Source of the DNA: Charina bottae
Lineage: Eukaryota; Chordata; Lepidosauria; Squamata; Charinaidae
Assembly: GCA_023362775.1 (NCBI GenBank)
Contig: JALMGJ010000015.1
Location: 14,784,001 to 14,848,000 of the forward strand
Length of the DNA: 64,000 bases
Reading direction: 5' to 3'
The first letter of the stretch is position 1; each line of letters starts with the position of its first letter. The notes below the pieces were generated by a model, which did no database searches, was not told where the DNA came from, and saw only the letters and a list, made by a program, of their open reading frames with translations. The translations under genes were made by a program, and so were the position numbers. Positions 32,090 through 43,108 of this stretch are shown here, one piece after another.

Positions 32090-32162
32090 CAGCATTGTTG
32101 TAAACCGCCCAGAGTCCCCTTTGGGGGAGATGGGGCGGTGTTATAAATTCAATAAATAAATG
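32090..32162 (+). mobile_element. L2 LINE 3' terminal fragment
   Basis: TTGTAAACCGCCCAGAGTCC and GGGGCGGTGTTATAAATTC followed by AATAAATAAAT match the 3' end of the L2 copies at 28509 and 47818. Confidence 0.8.
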
Positions 32163-32426
32163 GAGGAACCTCTCATAGAACTGTGAGTGACGTGGCCACC
32201 AAGATATCTCTAAACCAAACTAGGGTGGTTATGATGAGGAACAAACCTTGTCTGTCAGAATCTTGTGTGAATCCTATGGGCATAAGCTAGAGTGGAAAGG
32301 AGGATAAGGGACTTAGATTGGGGGGAGGGAAGGGGAAGGAAGGGAGTAGAAAATTTCACAGAAATTGAGGGAATATAATTGGGCTACAGTTTTATTTATT
32401 TTATGACATATATTCTATATTTCAGG
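32163..32426. other. No gene seen: spacer
   Basis: G/A-rich tract at about 32318-32348 only. Confidence 0.5.
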
Positions 32427-32434
32427 CTGTAGGG

Positions 32435-32594
32435 CATAGCTTTCCAAACTGTGTGTCACGACACAGTACTATGTCGCCTGCGGTGTGCAGGTGCGTCGCG
32501 TGAAAACCCGGAAAACTTCTGGGTTTCGTGCGACACACCTGCATGCCGCCACCGTTGGTGTGTGTCACCAACAGGAAAAGTTTGGAAAGCTCTG
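32435..32594. mobile_element. hAT family C copy, 160 bp
   Basis: The ends are CATAGCTTTCCAAACT and AGTTTGGAAAGCTCTG. The target duplication is CTGTAGGG against CGGTAGGG, 7 of 8 (32427-32434 and 32595-32602). The inner part is CpG-rich with inverted GTGTGTCAC words. Related copies: 112-179 and 42849-43063. Confidence 0.88.
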
Positions 32595-32602
32595 CGGTAG
32601 GG

Positions 32603-33018
32603 CATTGAAACAAATGGCTTAAATAGGCATTGGTACAACTGCAGCTAGCGTACTTGCCCTCTTAATCCTAGTCAAAATATTTGTAACTGCAACGATATTC
32701 ACAGTACACAATAATAGCAGCATTCCTTACTTCTACCTGTTTTTTTGCAGCCAGTATCGGTCCTTTTTGAGATTGTCCCAGATTGTGCAATTTTTACTCT
32801 ACTATCCAGTAATTTGTTATCTGAACTAAAAGGAATTTTCAGTCTTAGAAGAGGAAAAGGGATGACGTTCTTTTTTTCTGGGAAAAGAGTAGGGTTAGGA
32901 TCCCTCTCCCCATGAAGAGGTGTGGCTGCACAATCAATTTTTTTTGCAAGTTATTTCTTTGTGGGGGAAAAACGAGATTAAATTATCACTGGCGAAAAAA
33001 ACACAAAAATATTCAGTG
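32603..33018. other. No gene seen: AT-rich spacer
   Basis: Nothing recognisable. Confidence 0.5.
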
Positions 33019-33019
33019 G

Positions 33020-33240
33020 ACACGCACTAAAAGAGGTTAAGGTGCTGGTCTACAAGTGGGAAGTCTCAGGTTCAGTTCTATTACCATGGAAGCACACTGG
33101 GTGACTTGAGCCCAGTCATCTTCTTTCATCTCAGCCTACCTCACAGGGTTACTGTTGTGAGGAAAAATGGAAGGAAGGGAGTGCTATGTGCATTGCCTCA
33201 AGTGTCTGGAAGAAAGACAGGATATAAATCCAATCAATCT
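33020..33240 (+). mobile_element. tRNA-derived SINE with L2-like end, worn
   Basis: GGTTAAGGTGCTGGTC, the GGTTCAGTTCTA B-box region, a GGGTGACTTGAGCCCAGTC middle, CCTACCTCACAGGGTTACTG, and a final GGATATAAATCCAATCAATC. The order matches the SINE at 48872 but without the internal duplicate module. Confidence 0.7.
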
Positions 33241-33245
33241 AACTA

Positions 33246-36200
33246 ATGAAAGGCTTAGAAATGGCTGAAACCTTTTCTTTGTGCTGCAAACCTATTTGAA
33301 TACTTCAGATTCCTTAATTTATTTTTAATGATAAGACCAAGAAACAATGCTTCCCAGAGAAGACATTTCCAGCTTCATTTTTCTTTTACTTTGGCAAAGA
33401 GAAGACTAAAAGTCCGTTTTAAAAGCCAGTATAGTCACTCCTGTAGCTTTAAGCTTTTCCCTTTTATATCTGTGCCCCGCACACGGAATGGCAACCCTAC
33501 GAAAGGGCTGGCCAAATGGGATTTAATGAATCATTGAAAGAGATGCTGCCTGTGTGTGTGTTTCATCAATAATGCAAAGTTTTAATTGCAACATGAACAT
33601 TGGAGCTTTATGAAGATTGTCCTGTGGAATGTTTGCTTTGCAAAATAATTGGTATCTCTCTGTGAGATAAGGGTGATATTAGTTACAAGATATAATTCTG
33701 ACAGCAAGTTTTTATATTAGAAACAAAAGAGAAAGCTTGGTGGTACAGGAACACTGCATTTCTGAGAAGCGGAGATGCTGATTTTAAGCCCCAGGGCTAC
33801 TGCAGTTGTATGATTTCTTAATGGTAGACGATAGTCAACATCCTACTTTGAATAAATCATTTGTATGCAATGCAGTAAACATTCCTAATTTTTTCCCTAC
33901 CAGATCCCATTCAGTTTTCCAATTGTCGTCATACCTGGGCTACCTTCAGTCTTAGTGGCTTCCTATTATGTGGCCTCTCCCTTGACTCTCGATAATCTTT
34001 TGATTTCACTCAGGCTAGGAGAGCTATTCAAGAAAAGATTTTAGATACTGAACTCCAGAATGAAAGCAGACTCACCCCAAATTCTGCCCAAACTCAGTTT
34101 AACCATGTTAGGTGGGAACCAGCCAACTTCATCTACTCACTTATCTCTCCAGTCCAATGAAGGTGCTTCTTCAGAGCCAGATATAATAACCTGTCAGTGC
34201 TTTTATATGGGAGATTCAATTAAAACCCCATGATCAACTGAACCTGCCCTTGTGATGGTTCAGTTGAAACTATTCCCCATGTGCTCTTTTGACTTCCAGT
34301 TCAGACTTTTGGCAAAAGAAACCTGTTTCTTCACCCAGGGAGTAATTTTTACCTCCAGAGGTTTCTTGGAAATGTTGATCTTTTACTTTGGCAGCAGGTT
34401 CTTTTGTTTTTCCATTTGAAGCAGCATTGATAGCCTGGCCATAATTTGGTATCCCTCACAATTCCTCAAAACTGAACTAATTTGGAGGCATTATGGAAGG
34501 AAATTGGTGGTCCCTGATCAAATGTCATTACTTCTCTCTATGTAGAATGTGGAGAAAATGAAGTGTGTCTGAATGTTGTACTAGAGAATACATGAAAGAT
34601 AATGGACTCAGCCCAGATAGCCATGCATAACTCTTCCTAAGTTGTCCATCCATTTTGGCTGAGATAGCAGATCCATGCATCAGAAACATTGTTGTAAATG
34701 AGGCAAGGCACAATTGCCAATTCAGAGAAAAGGGGGGGGGGGATGATGGACAGTATTTGGAGAAAGTTCTGCCATGTAGCCATCTTGATGATGGGTTTTA
34801 GAAGATGAAAAGTCTCAGAATTATTATTTTTCCCCAAGAAAATGTGATCTGATCAATTTTGGCTCAGCTCTCCTTAAATCTTTTCTTCCTTGCTAGTCTT
34901 TGTCTCATTTCTATACTTGTTCTGACAGCATCATGTTTTCCCCAGCTTTCTCCCTTAAAGGGACCAATAGCTTTTGAGTTATGGCCTCTTGGAACTCCAC
35001 CTTGTATTTTTTTTAGATTTTCTTCAGAACAGAATGTTCTATCATAACATGATGTCAGATGAACTTTAAGGATTTAAGTAATTATCTACCTCATATATTT
35101 GAATGCCAGGAATGAATCTATCATTTCAGAAATCTGGTGTGAAACCCTTTATTAGTGTTGATCAGGTCACACCTCCATAATTAACATGGACTGGAAGAAG
35201 AAGGTAGAATAGGATACTGAATTCGCTTTCAAGGTTTCTGGCTAGCATTCTAGATTAAAAACATTTTTACTGATATGGTGGAATGAAGGCCTTCCTGCTT
35301 CATGTTCAATATATGAAACACTTTTCCTTGTGAACTGCTTGAATACATGCATTGTTTAGATGGTTTTATATTTTCAGGTTCCTATTGATTGATTCCTTCC
35401 CCTAAACAAAACAAAGATGTAGACCTGATGATAGGATTCTAAGAGATGTGTGTCAAAATATCAGAAAAACATTTGTGCAGGGAGGGTCACATGAAGCAGA
35501 GAAGGATGCTTTTTAAAATCTATGGAACATGATTACTTCACAGATTAAACATTTGTTAGATTCATATCCCTCCTTTCCACCACAAGCTGAAGATAGACAT
35601 TTTCCCTGTTTGACAGTTGTCCACCCCACCCCAAAACTTTTTTTTTTTGCAAAAGCAGAGAATTCTGATTATTTGAATTCAACTGAAGAACCTCATCAAT
35701 GGTTTGTGGACCCAACCTTACTGCAAATTGTAATTTCAGAGCTGGCTCATTTTTATTAACCACAGTTAAGTCTTATGGCAATTTAGAATTCAGATGTGAT
35801 GCTAAACCTGGTTTCAAGTAGCAGGGAAACATATGTTTCTCTTTCCCATTTTCTTGGAGCTCTATTGGAGGAAAGGTGGGACACACACAAATCATAAGGT
35901 CACTTCAGCTGATTTTTGTAATCCTAAACTGGATTTTCATTTTGTCCAAGGCATCTGGGATTCTATCCCAATGTTCTTTTCAAAAATAGAAAAGATTTCT
36001 GCTGGGATGGGAATCTTGGGAAATTCCATGTGATCAAAGGAGAAGCTGAATCCAGAATACATGAAACATATAGCAATGTACCCAACTTAGCACTAATATG
36101 GGAAGAAGCTGAAAGCAATTGGTTGGAATTGTTAAATATGATTTAAATGTCAATATTCTTGTTTCTAAAGAAGGGTAGAAATTCAGAGGTAGGGAATGAA

Positions 36201-36858
36201 GGAATTGCTTATGTTAGGAGCAGACTACGACTTTAACGAGGTAGATTAACGCAAGCAATTTTTTCTCCCAGTGTGTCAGAAAACTTGGCGATTAAATGGA
36301 GCTATTGGGAGTAATTTTAGAAAGACAGCTTGCCTTTCAAGCAATGATGATGAAGGAAAACAACAACAACAATTGAGCAACAATATAGGCTCAATATTTC
36401 CCTAGCTCAGTGTTGTATAAGATAATAATTTTAGCTTTGTTTAAGTGCCTTTCTGTAATAGGGACACTTTGGAAAATGTGGCAAACAGAAGACTATTAAA
36501 CGGAGAGTTTCCACAATGTATAATTAATTTATCGTATTCACTGCCCAAAGATGTGGTGAATGCAGCTATTTAGATGATCTCAAAAGCAAGTCGATGGATT
36601 CAAGGAAATATTTATTCTTCAGTTTTTCGCTGCTCCCTATTTTGAAAAATGTTCCTGGTTAAAAAAAAAAAAAAGGACAGAAAAAGCCGTATTTTAGAGG
36701 GAAAAAAAAACATGAAAATGGGCCTTGCTTAGGTAGACTGGAAATCAACCACCTTATCCATTTATGGAGAAGAGAGCGAAAAACCTGACCAAACCATGCT
36801 TTACAATGCAAATTTTTCCTGAAGCTGTGTTCCTCTGATATACATGCAGTCCTTGTAG
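33246..36858. other. No gene seen: unique AT-rich DNA with one old Penelope-like piece
   Basis: Apart from 34050-34290 no repeat or gene could be named. A G9 run lies near 34733. Confidence 0.45.
34050..34290 (-). mobile_element. Old Penelope-like fragment with ruined hammerhead
   Basis: On the minus strand CTGAAGA (34168-34174) is followed by AGCACCTTCATTGGACTGGAGAG, the usual stem II region of this repeat family split here from memory of the pattern. The GAAAC box is replaced by ATAAG. The neighbouring GATTCAATTAAAACCCC and GATCAACTGAACC words fit the same family. Ends unknown. Confidence 0.35.
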
Positions 36859-36866
36859 GTCTACAG

Positions 36867-36964
36867 CAGTGTTTCTCAACCTTGGCAACTTTAAGATGGG
36901 TGGACTTCAACTCCCAGAAGACCCCAGCCACCCATCTTAAAGTTGCCAAGGTTGAGAAACACTG
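36867..36964. mobile_element. hAT family A short palindromic element
   Basis: The 98-bp palindrome starts CAGTGTTTCTCAACCTTGGC and ends CAAGGTTGAGAAACACTG. Target duplication GTCTACAG against GTGTACAG, 7 of 8 bases (36859-36866 and 36965-36972). The inner arms match the copy at 8970. Confidence 0.92.
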
Positions 36965-36972
36965 GTGTACAG

Positions 36973-37661
36973 TGGAATCTAGGTGCTCCTGCAAAAAGAT
37001 GCCCTCATAATGCTACCCATTTACTGGAAGGCAAATTGATTGGATCCCTGCTACTAGCATGCTCCCTTTAATTCATAATTTTTTTCCTCCCCCAGCATAT
37101 GGGTACCTTCCCAAACGAAAGGTGCCTAGAGGTGGCTGTGCATCATTTTTATTTGTGAAGAATGCCTTTAGGGCTCATGTATAGCCCAGAGGCTTTCTGG
37201 GAGGGAATATAGGGAATGCTGGAAACATATTATTTTCTTTGCAGTCTGACAGTTTCTCACTTAATTATTTTTAAGTTAAAAGAACTAAAAAATATCCTGG
37301 TTGGGAAGTCTGGGGGACACCAGCAGAGGTATTCCATCGCCATACAGTGGGAAGCTGGGTGCTCCCCTCCTTAGGACTCATTTTCAGTCTTCTACACATA
37401 TGGGGAGGAACAGAAATATATCATAGAGGGTTCCATCTTCTACCGCTTAGTAGTGATTTTAATCTGCTACTTTCAATTAGCAAGGTTTATTAAGCTGGAG
37501 GAAAAAAAAAACCCCTTAAATGGCTGTTCCAGCAACATTATTAGCTGTACCACAATAAAAACCTGATTCATTCCCAAAGCGTATCATTACAGTAACTGAT
37601 GTTTTATGCAGTTTCCTGGCTTAAAATGACCGGGATAAGGAAATTGCAGGTTAGAATAGAA

Positions 37662-37717
<56 letters not shown>

Positions 37718-38062
37718 TATCTGATATTGAAGAAGAATATAAAATATTTATTGGGGAGTGAAGCTGCTGCTGCATTGCGTTGATTGATGACATAAGGCAT
37801 ATTTTTAAAAAAATCTTTTTGATACCAAACATTTCTCTGGTCGAATGGAAAGCAAATTTTGAGTCATTTTCCTGTAGCACAAATGTTTAAAATTCAAATA
37901 TTGACAAAAACTAAAGAGGGTGTGCTTATCTATTATTTTTCACCCTGGAGAGACCATGCTTGTTATAACAAGAAGTGTATTGCATCAAGTCAAAGAGGGC
38001 ATGGGCTTTTTTTTTCATTTACGGTTGGGAAATTGGTTATTGAAGCTGTTGTAGCTGGGTTG
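36973..38062. other. No gene seen: AT-rich DNA
   Basis: Contains the dinucleotide repeat at 37662-37710 and poly-A/T tracts. Confidence 0.5.
37662..37710. repeat. (GT)n(GA)n compound microsatellite
   Basis: About eleven GT units pass directly into about thirteen GA units. Confidence 0.96.
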
Positions 38063-38070
38063 ACATACAT

Positions 38071-38395
38071 CAGACTTTCTCAACTTTTTGACCCTGGAGG
38101 AACCCTTGAAATATTTTTCAGGCCTTGGGGAACCTTTGCACATTCAGGCGCAAATATAGGCCAGAAGTTACCAAATTATTATATTCATTTCATGTGTAGA
38201 CCTGTCTATATGCATTTTTTTAATCCATTCAATCGGGTGTTCTTAAACTAAAAATAAAGAATGAAACTTACCTCTTTAATGTGAAGTTTCCTGAATTTAA
38301 AACAATTTTTTAAATAAATTGAGATCTCCCAGAGAACCCCTAGTGCCCTCTTGCGGAACCTGAGGGTTCCATGGAACCCTGGTTGAGAAACCTTG
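38071..38395. mobile_element. hAT family D copy 2
   Basis: Starts CAGACTTTCTCAAC and ends GGTTGAGAAACCTTG. Target duplication ACATACAT against TCATACAT, 7 of 8 (38063-38070 and 38396-38403). It lies in the opposite orientation to copies 1 and 4 and has the best preserved left end of the family. Confidence 0.88.
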
Positions 38396-38403
38396 TCATA
38401 CAT

Positions 38404-39662
38404 GTTGGTGTGGTGCTTGATCCAGCACTGACACTGGAAATCCAGAAACACTTAGGAGCATGCAATCACTTTTACTGATATGGAAACCAAACCTGTCTAT
38501 CTTTTTCCCCCAAAGGTTTCTTCTACTTTAGGACGCTTCATCTCCCTCATTCTGAAGGTGCTTTGCAACTTCTACGGTTGGTGGGTCTGAGCTTGCTTTA
38601 TCGTTGTGAAGTGGCAGAGAATGTTTCTGATTTAGTTTAGTTTTGCTGATTTTCTTTTACTCACTTCACTCCCTCACTGTCCAGCCTCCTTAGCTGCCTC
38701 AGTTGCCTATGCTGAAAAAGCAACAAGGGTAGATCTATCGCTATGTTTCCCCATCAGTTTAATTGAAACCTGGGATCCCACGGAGTGTACAGTGGAGAAA
38801 GGGGAGCCTAATGAATGTCAGAAAGCTCTCTCTCCCCCTCTGATTACTGCATAATTATGGAAAATACTAGAGCCTTGCATCGTCACCACTGCAGTGAGAA
38901 TTTGGCAGAGGTTTTGTCTTCCTGAAAAGGAAAAGCTCCCCACCCCCTCCATCAAATGGCATGAGAATAGTTGATACAAATTCTTTTTGGTGAATTGCTA
39001 GCTTTTACCAGCTTCAGATGGTTTGGAACAGAGTTTTAAATCAGTTTTCTGCATTCATTAAGCCTCCAGGCTTGCAATTATTGTATGTATCTTTTGTGTA
39101 TACAAAGAGCTTGGAGACAGCATATGCAGGTGTGTACATACTGTTAAATGTGTATTTAAATATGCACATGTTTTGCCATTTTCCATGGTAAAACACATGG
39201 TCTTGCATTTTATTGGGAACCATGTTGCTTTTGCTTCACAGTATATCGTTTTGGTGACTAAGACTGTTTGACACTTCAAATTCGATTCCAGAAAAGTGCT
39301 TTGGAGAATGTAGGGGTAGAAACATAGTACCTGTCTGTAGCTCCTTAAAGCAGCTGCATTTTCCCCAGCATCAGATGACAGTTGCCTGATACCAGAAAAA
39401 GATGCATTTGCTTTAAAGAGTTGCAGACAAATGCTATGTTACACTCCTGTGCACTTCAATGCGCCTATTTGGAACTAAATTTGAAACACTGCTCAGCTCT
39501 GCTGGTTAACATGTTGTTACTTAGTAGTACATCAAAGATAGTTTAGTAAAATATATTATATACATTATACATACATACATACATACATACATGTGTGTGT
39601 GTATAGCCTGAATCAAATCCAAGGCAGACTTTTGACTAGTTTCAAATCTATTAAGGGTACTG
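38404..39662. other. No gene seen: AT-rich DNA
   Basis: A (CATA)n and GT patch at 39567-39605 and nothing else. Confidence 0.5.
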
Positions 39663-39671
39663 TATATGTGC

Positions 39672-39998
39672 GTGGGGCGTGGTGGCTCAGCGGGTAAGAT
39701 GCCAGGCTTGTCGATCGGAAGATTGGAAGTTCGAATCCCTAGCCCCGTGTGACGGAGTGAGCTCGTGCACTAGCTCCAGCTCTTGCCAACCTAGCAATTC
39801 AAAAGCATGCAAATGCAAGTAGATTAATAGGTACCACTTCGGTGGGTAGGTAACAGTGTTCTGCGCATGTCATGCGGCCACATGACTGCGGAAGCGTCTT
39901 CGGACAACGCTGGCTCTTCGGCTAACAAACTGAGATGAGCACCGGCCCCTAGAGTCGGACATGACTGCACAAATGTGCGGAGGGAACCTTTATCTTTT
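39672..39998 (+). mobile_element. Sauria-type SINE with Bov-B tail, subtype 1
   Basis: GGGGCGTGGTGGCTCAGCGG start, GTTCGAATCCCTAGCCCC B-box region (about 10 bases deleted just before it) and AGAGTCGGACATGACTGCAC tail. Target duplication TATATGTGC (39663-39671 and 39999-40007). Confidence 0.9.
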
Positions 39999-40007
39999 TA
40001 TATGTGC

Positions 40008-40746
40008 TGTAAAAATCTGGATGACCCCAAGATAGTAGCAAAGAGATGAACTGCTAATATTTAAGGAAATGAAAACTTATTTGGGCTTATATATAGACAG
40101 ACAGACAGCAGACAGACAGACAGACATTTTAGGAGTAGAACATAATGCTTCCTAATTTATTATTCAAGAAATAACAAAATGAGAGCATTCTCTCACAACA
40201 ATATAGTTGATGAGGGCTAATTAAGAATCTAGGATAATGTAATAGTTTTAAGCAAACTGCAGGATTTTCCATGAGTAAACATGACAACATTTTTGTAACT
40301 CAACATTTGTTCACAAGTCTTGTGATCCTTGATTGGCTAGAGATTGAGTTGAATATAGCGGAGGTGATTAATATTTGTTTCCTTTTTAGGATAAATTGAG
40401 ATTGAATTGAATTGTATGCAGCTATGATGTTCTGCACCTCACTTCTTGGAATAGAAAAAGGCAATCCCCCAAATGTTCCTGTAAAGTTGAATGCAAACAC
40501 TCTGTCGAGCTTCACTCTGATCAATATTTGAACTGGAAGGCTTGCAGCCAGAGATTCAAGGACACAGTTCTGATAAAGTTTTACTTTTTATTGCAGATGC
40601 TGGAAAACTGTTAATAACACAGAAAACCAGTTATTGCACACTGTAAGATTTATGTCATATATGTCTGTTGTCTCTCTCTCTGTCCATCCATCCCTCTACA
40701 TATCTGCCTGCCTATCTCTCTTTCTCCTGACCTCACCTTAACAGCT
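40008..40746. other. No gene seen: AT-rich DNA
   Basis: An (ACAG)n run at 40095-40126, then a CT-rich patch at 40672-40735. Nothing coding. Confidence 0.5.
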
Positions 40747-40751
40747 GATAG

Positions 40752-40993
40752 TGTCAGGGAGACACAGGAGAGCGGAGGGGGGAGCTTGCCCATGGGAGGG
40801 AAGCGAGCACGAAGCTCGGAGGGCCTGGCCTTATTTCCCAAACGCCTCCGGAAAGCTCCGCCCTAGGTTGGACTCATGTCTCTGGGATTCTTCGGGCACT
40901 ATCAGTTTAGCAGGATTCTGTATGTAGGTACCAATAAACACTAGGGACTAGATTCCCAGCCTCGGCGTGTTATTTCTGCACCTACACAGGACA
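40752..40993 (+). mobile_element. Solo LTR, 242 bp
   Basis: Begins TGTCAGGGAGA and ends CACAGGACA, the TG...CA form of LTRs, with a 5-bp target duplication GATAG (40747-40751 and 40994-40998). An AATAAACACTAG polyadenylation-like signal lies about 60 bases before the end. A relative with the same start is at 58276-58523 on the minus strand. Ty3/gypsy or endogenous retrovirus cannot be decided from an LTR alone. Confidence 0.75.
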
Positions 40994-40998
40994 GATAG

Positions 40999-41469
40999 CC
41001 CCTTGTTTTTCAGTGGGAGGAGAGCTGACACTTCTGCATTCTTCTTGAATAGGTCAGTGTGTTCTCAGGTCTTTGGTTCCAATCTTGCATGCTCTAGCCC
41101 TCCTACGTCTCTATTTTCATAGAAATTACATGTGCAAAGAAATGCAAAATTCTCACACAATTTTTTTCTAAAAAATTGCAGATAGTTCAGAAACTAGACA
41201 GAACTGAGTTATGACTGAATCTTTGCAAAATTTGACATGAGCCGGAAATGGAAGTACAGTATGTAACTTTTTTTCAGGCTGAAGGCCACATTTATGCCTG
41301 AATTTCTCTCCAAAAAAGAAATGGGTGGTATCAGAGCAAAATTGAAATTTGATTTAATTTAAACTAATTGGAATTAAGTTAAATTCATTCAATGCAATTA
41401 AAATGATTACTCCCAAGTATTCATTTTCTCTCTCTGTCCTAAATTGCCTTCTAATGCTACTGTAGTCTA
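40999..41469. other. No gene seen: AT-rich spacer
   Basis: Nothing recognisable. Confidence 0.5.
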
Positions 41470-41478
41470 CTGAGCTAG

Positions 41479-41805
41479 GTAAAGGTAAAGGTTTTCCCTG
41501 CACAGTCGTGTTCGACTCTAGGGGCCGGTGCTCATCTCCGTTTGTTAGCTGAAGAGCCAGTGTTGTCCGAAGACGCTTCCGCAGTCATGTGGCCGGCATG
41601 ACGCGCGTGGAACACTGTTACCTTCCCACCAAAGTGGTACCTCTTCATCTACTTGCATTTGCATGCTTTCGAATTGCTAGGTTGGCAAGAACTGGGGCGA
41701 GTGCGGGAGCTCCCTCCGTCACACGGCGCTCGGGTCTCGAACCGCCGAACTTGTGACCTTCCGATCGACAAGCCTGGCGTCTTAACTGCTGAGCCATCAC
41801 GCCTC
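41479..41805 (-). mobile_element. Sauria-type SINE with Bov-B tail, subtype 2
   Basis: Minus strand: GTGATGGCTCAGCAGTTAAG head, GGTTCGAGACCCGAGC B-box region, and tail ending GACTGTGCAGGGAAAACC without the CACAAAT insert. Target duplication CTGAGCTAG (41470-41478 and 41806-41814). Confidence 0.92.
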
Positions 41806-41814
41806 CTGAGCTAG

Positions 41815-42558
41815 CAACTCTTGTGGAAATAAGGTGGAGGTGAAGGAGGTAGAAATTCCCCACGTAACAAACCTAGAGTCATAGTAGTAAAACAGTTAGA
41901 CTTCTAGCCTCCTTCAGGGACTGAAGCCTGTTTGAAGATCACCACTGAATGAAACTGGAGAAGGAATTGTCTTAATTTCGTACAGAAACGGAAGTCAGAA
42001 GGACGACAAACTCAGGAAAAGGGATTTTGCTGGACAAAAATCAACAGATGGACAAGGACCTACCAGGATGCAACTGAACTCATCTGTCTTGGTGTAGCTA
42101 GGATTAATTTAAAATCACATTGTGATACTGTACAATATAGTCCATTACAATATAATAAATTTATTTTGGTCTACGGTTAGCATAGAGTAAAAACATAAGG
42201 GCTGTAACGTAAAAACAGTTTGTCACTTTTCTCACACGATTTATATTGAAAAATTTGTAAGGATAATGATTATGGAGTTAAAAGACAGGGAGGTAAACTT
42301 AAAGTAAAGCCAAAATGTTGTGGCCTCCTATAATCTTCTAAAACTTTCACTATCCAAGGATCAGGCTTGCTCCCCCACCCTTAAGGGCCACAGAGGTCTG
42401 AACCTCAATGCAAAGTGAGTATAGTTAGCATGTAACATTTTAAAGTTTTAAAGTTTAACATCTTTTAAAAAATATATTGACATACACAGTAAAATGAGCA
42501 TTGCAGTTATGACAGTAAATTTCAACAGTAAATCATGCAGCTGAATTCCAGTGGCATA
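41815..42558. other. No gene seen: AT-rich DNA
   Basis: No repeat ends or coding features. Confidence 0.5.
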
Positions 42559-42566
42559 CTATGGAG

Positions 42567-43100
42567 CAGCCTTTCTCAACCTTTTGACCCTGGAGGAACC
42601 CTTGAAATATTGTTCAGGTCTCGGGGAACCCCTGCACATTCAGGCTCAAATATAGGCCAGAAGTTATAAAATAATTTTATTTGTTTCATGGGTAGGCCTG
42701 TAAATATGCATGAACAGTGTTCTTAAACTGAAACTAAAGAATGAAATTTACTTTTTTAATGTGATGTTGCCTGAATTTGAAATATATATTTTTAAATAAA
42801 TCATGATCTCCCAGGGAGCCCCTAGTGACCTCTTGTGGAACCCTAGGGCAGTGCTTTCCAAACTCCCGCCGTTGGTGATACACCAACGGCGGCAGCGGCA
42901 GCACGGGGGTGTGCACGGCAGCGGTGGGCAGGGCGGCAGCAGCTGGAGCCTCACGTTTTCTGCTAAAACCCGGAAGAGCTGTAGGCGCGCTGCTGCAGGG
43001 GCGGCGGCAACGCGCCATCACCACTTCCAGGGTTTGTTGCGACCCACAGTTTGGAAAGCTCTGCCCTAGGGGTTCATGGAACCCTGGTTGGGAAACCCTG
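42567..43100. mobile_element. hAT family D copy 3, split by a hAT family C copy
   Basis: Starts CAGCCTTTCTCAACC and ends GGTTGGGAAACCCTG. Target duplication CTATGGAG against CCATGGAG, 7 of 8 (42559-42566 and 43101-43108). The interruption at 42849-43063 falls in its CCCTAGGG site. Confidence 0.88.
42849..43063. mobile_element. hAT family C copy, nested
   Basis: Ends are CAGTGCTTTCCAAACT and AGTTTGGAAAGCTCTG. Perfect 8-bp target duplication CCCTAGGG (42841-42848 and 43064-43071). The inner 180 bases are unusually GC- and CpG-rich with GGCGGCAGCGGCAGC runs. It encodes nothing recognisable. Confidence 0.93.
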
Positions 43101-43108
43101 CCATGGAG

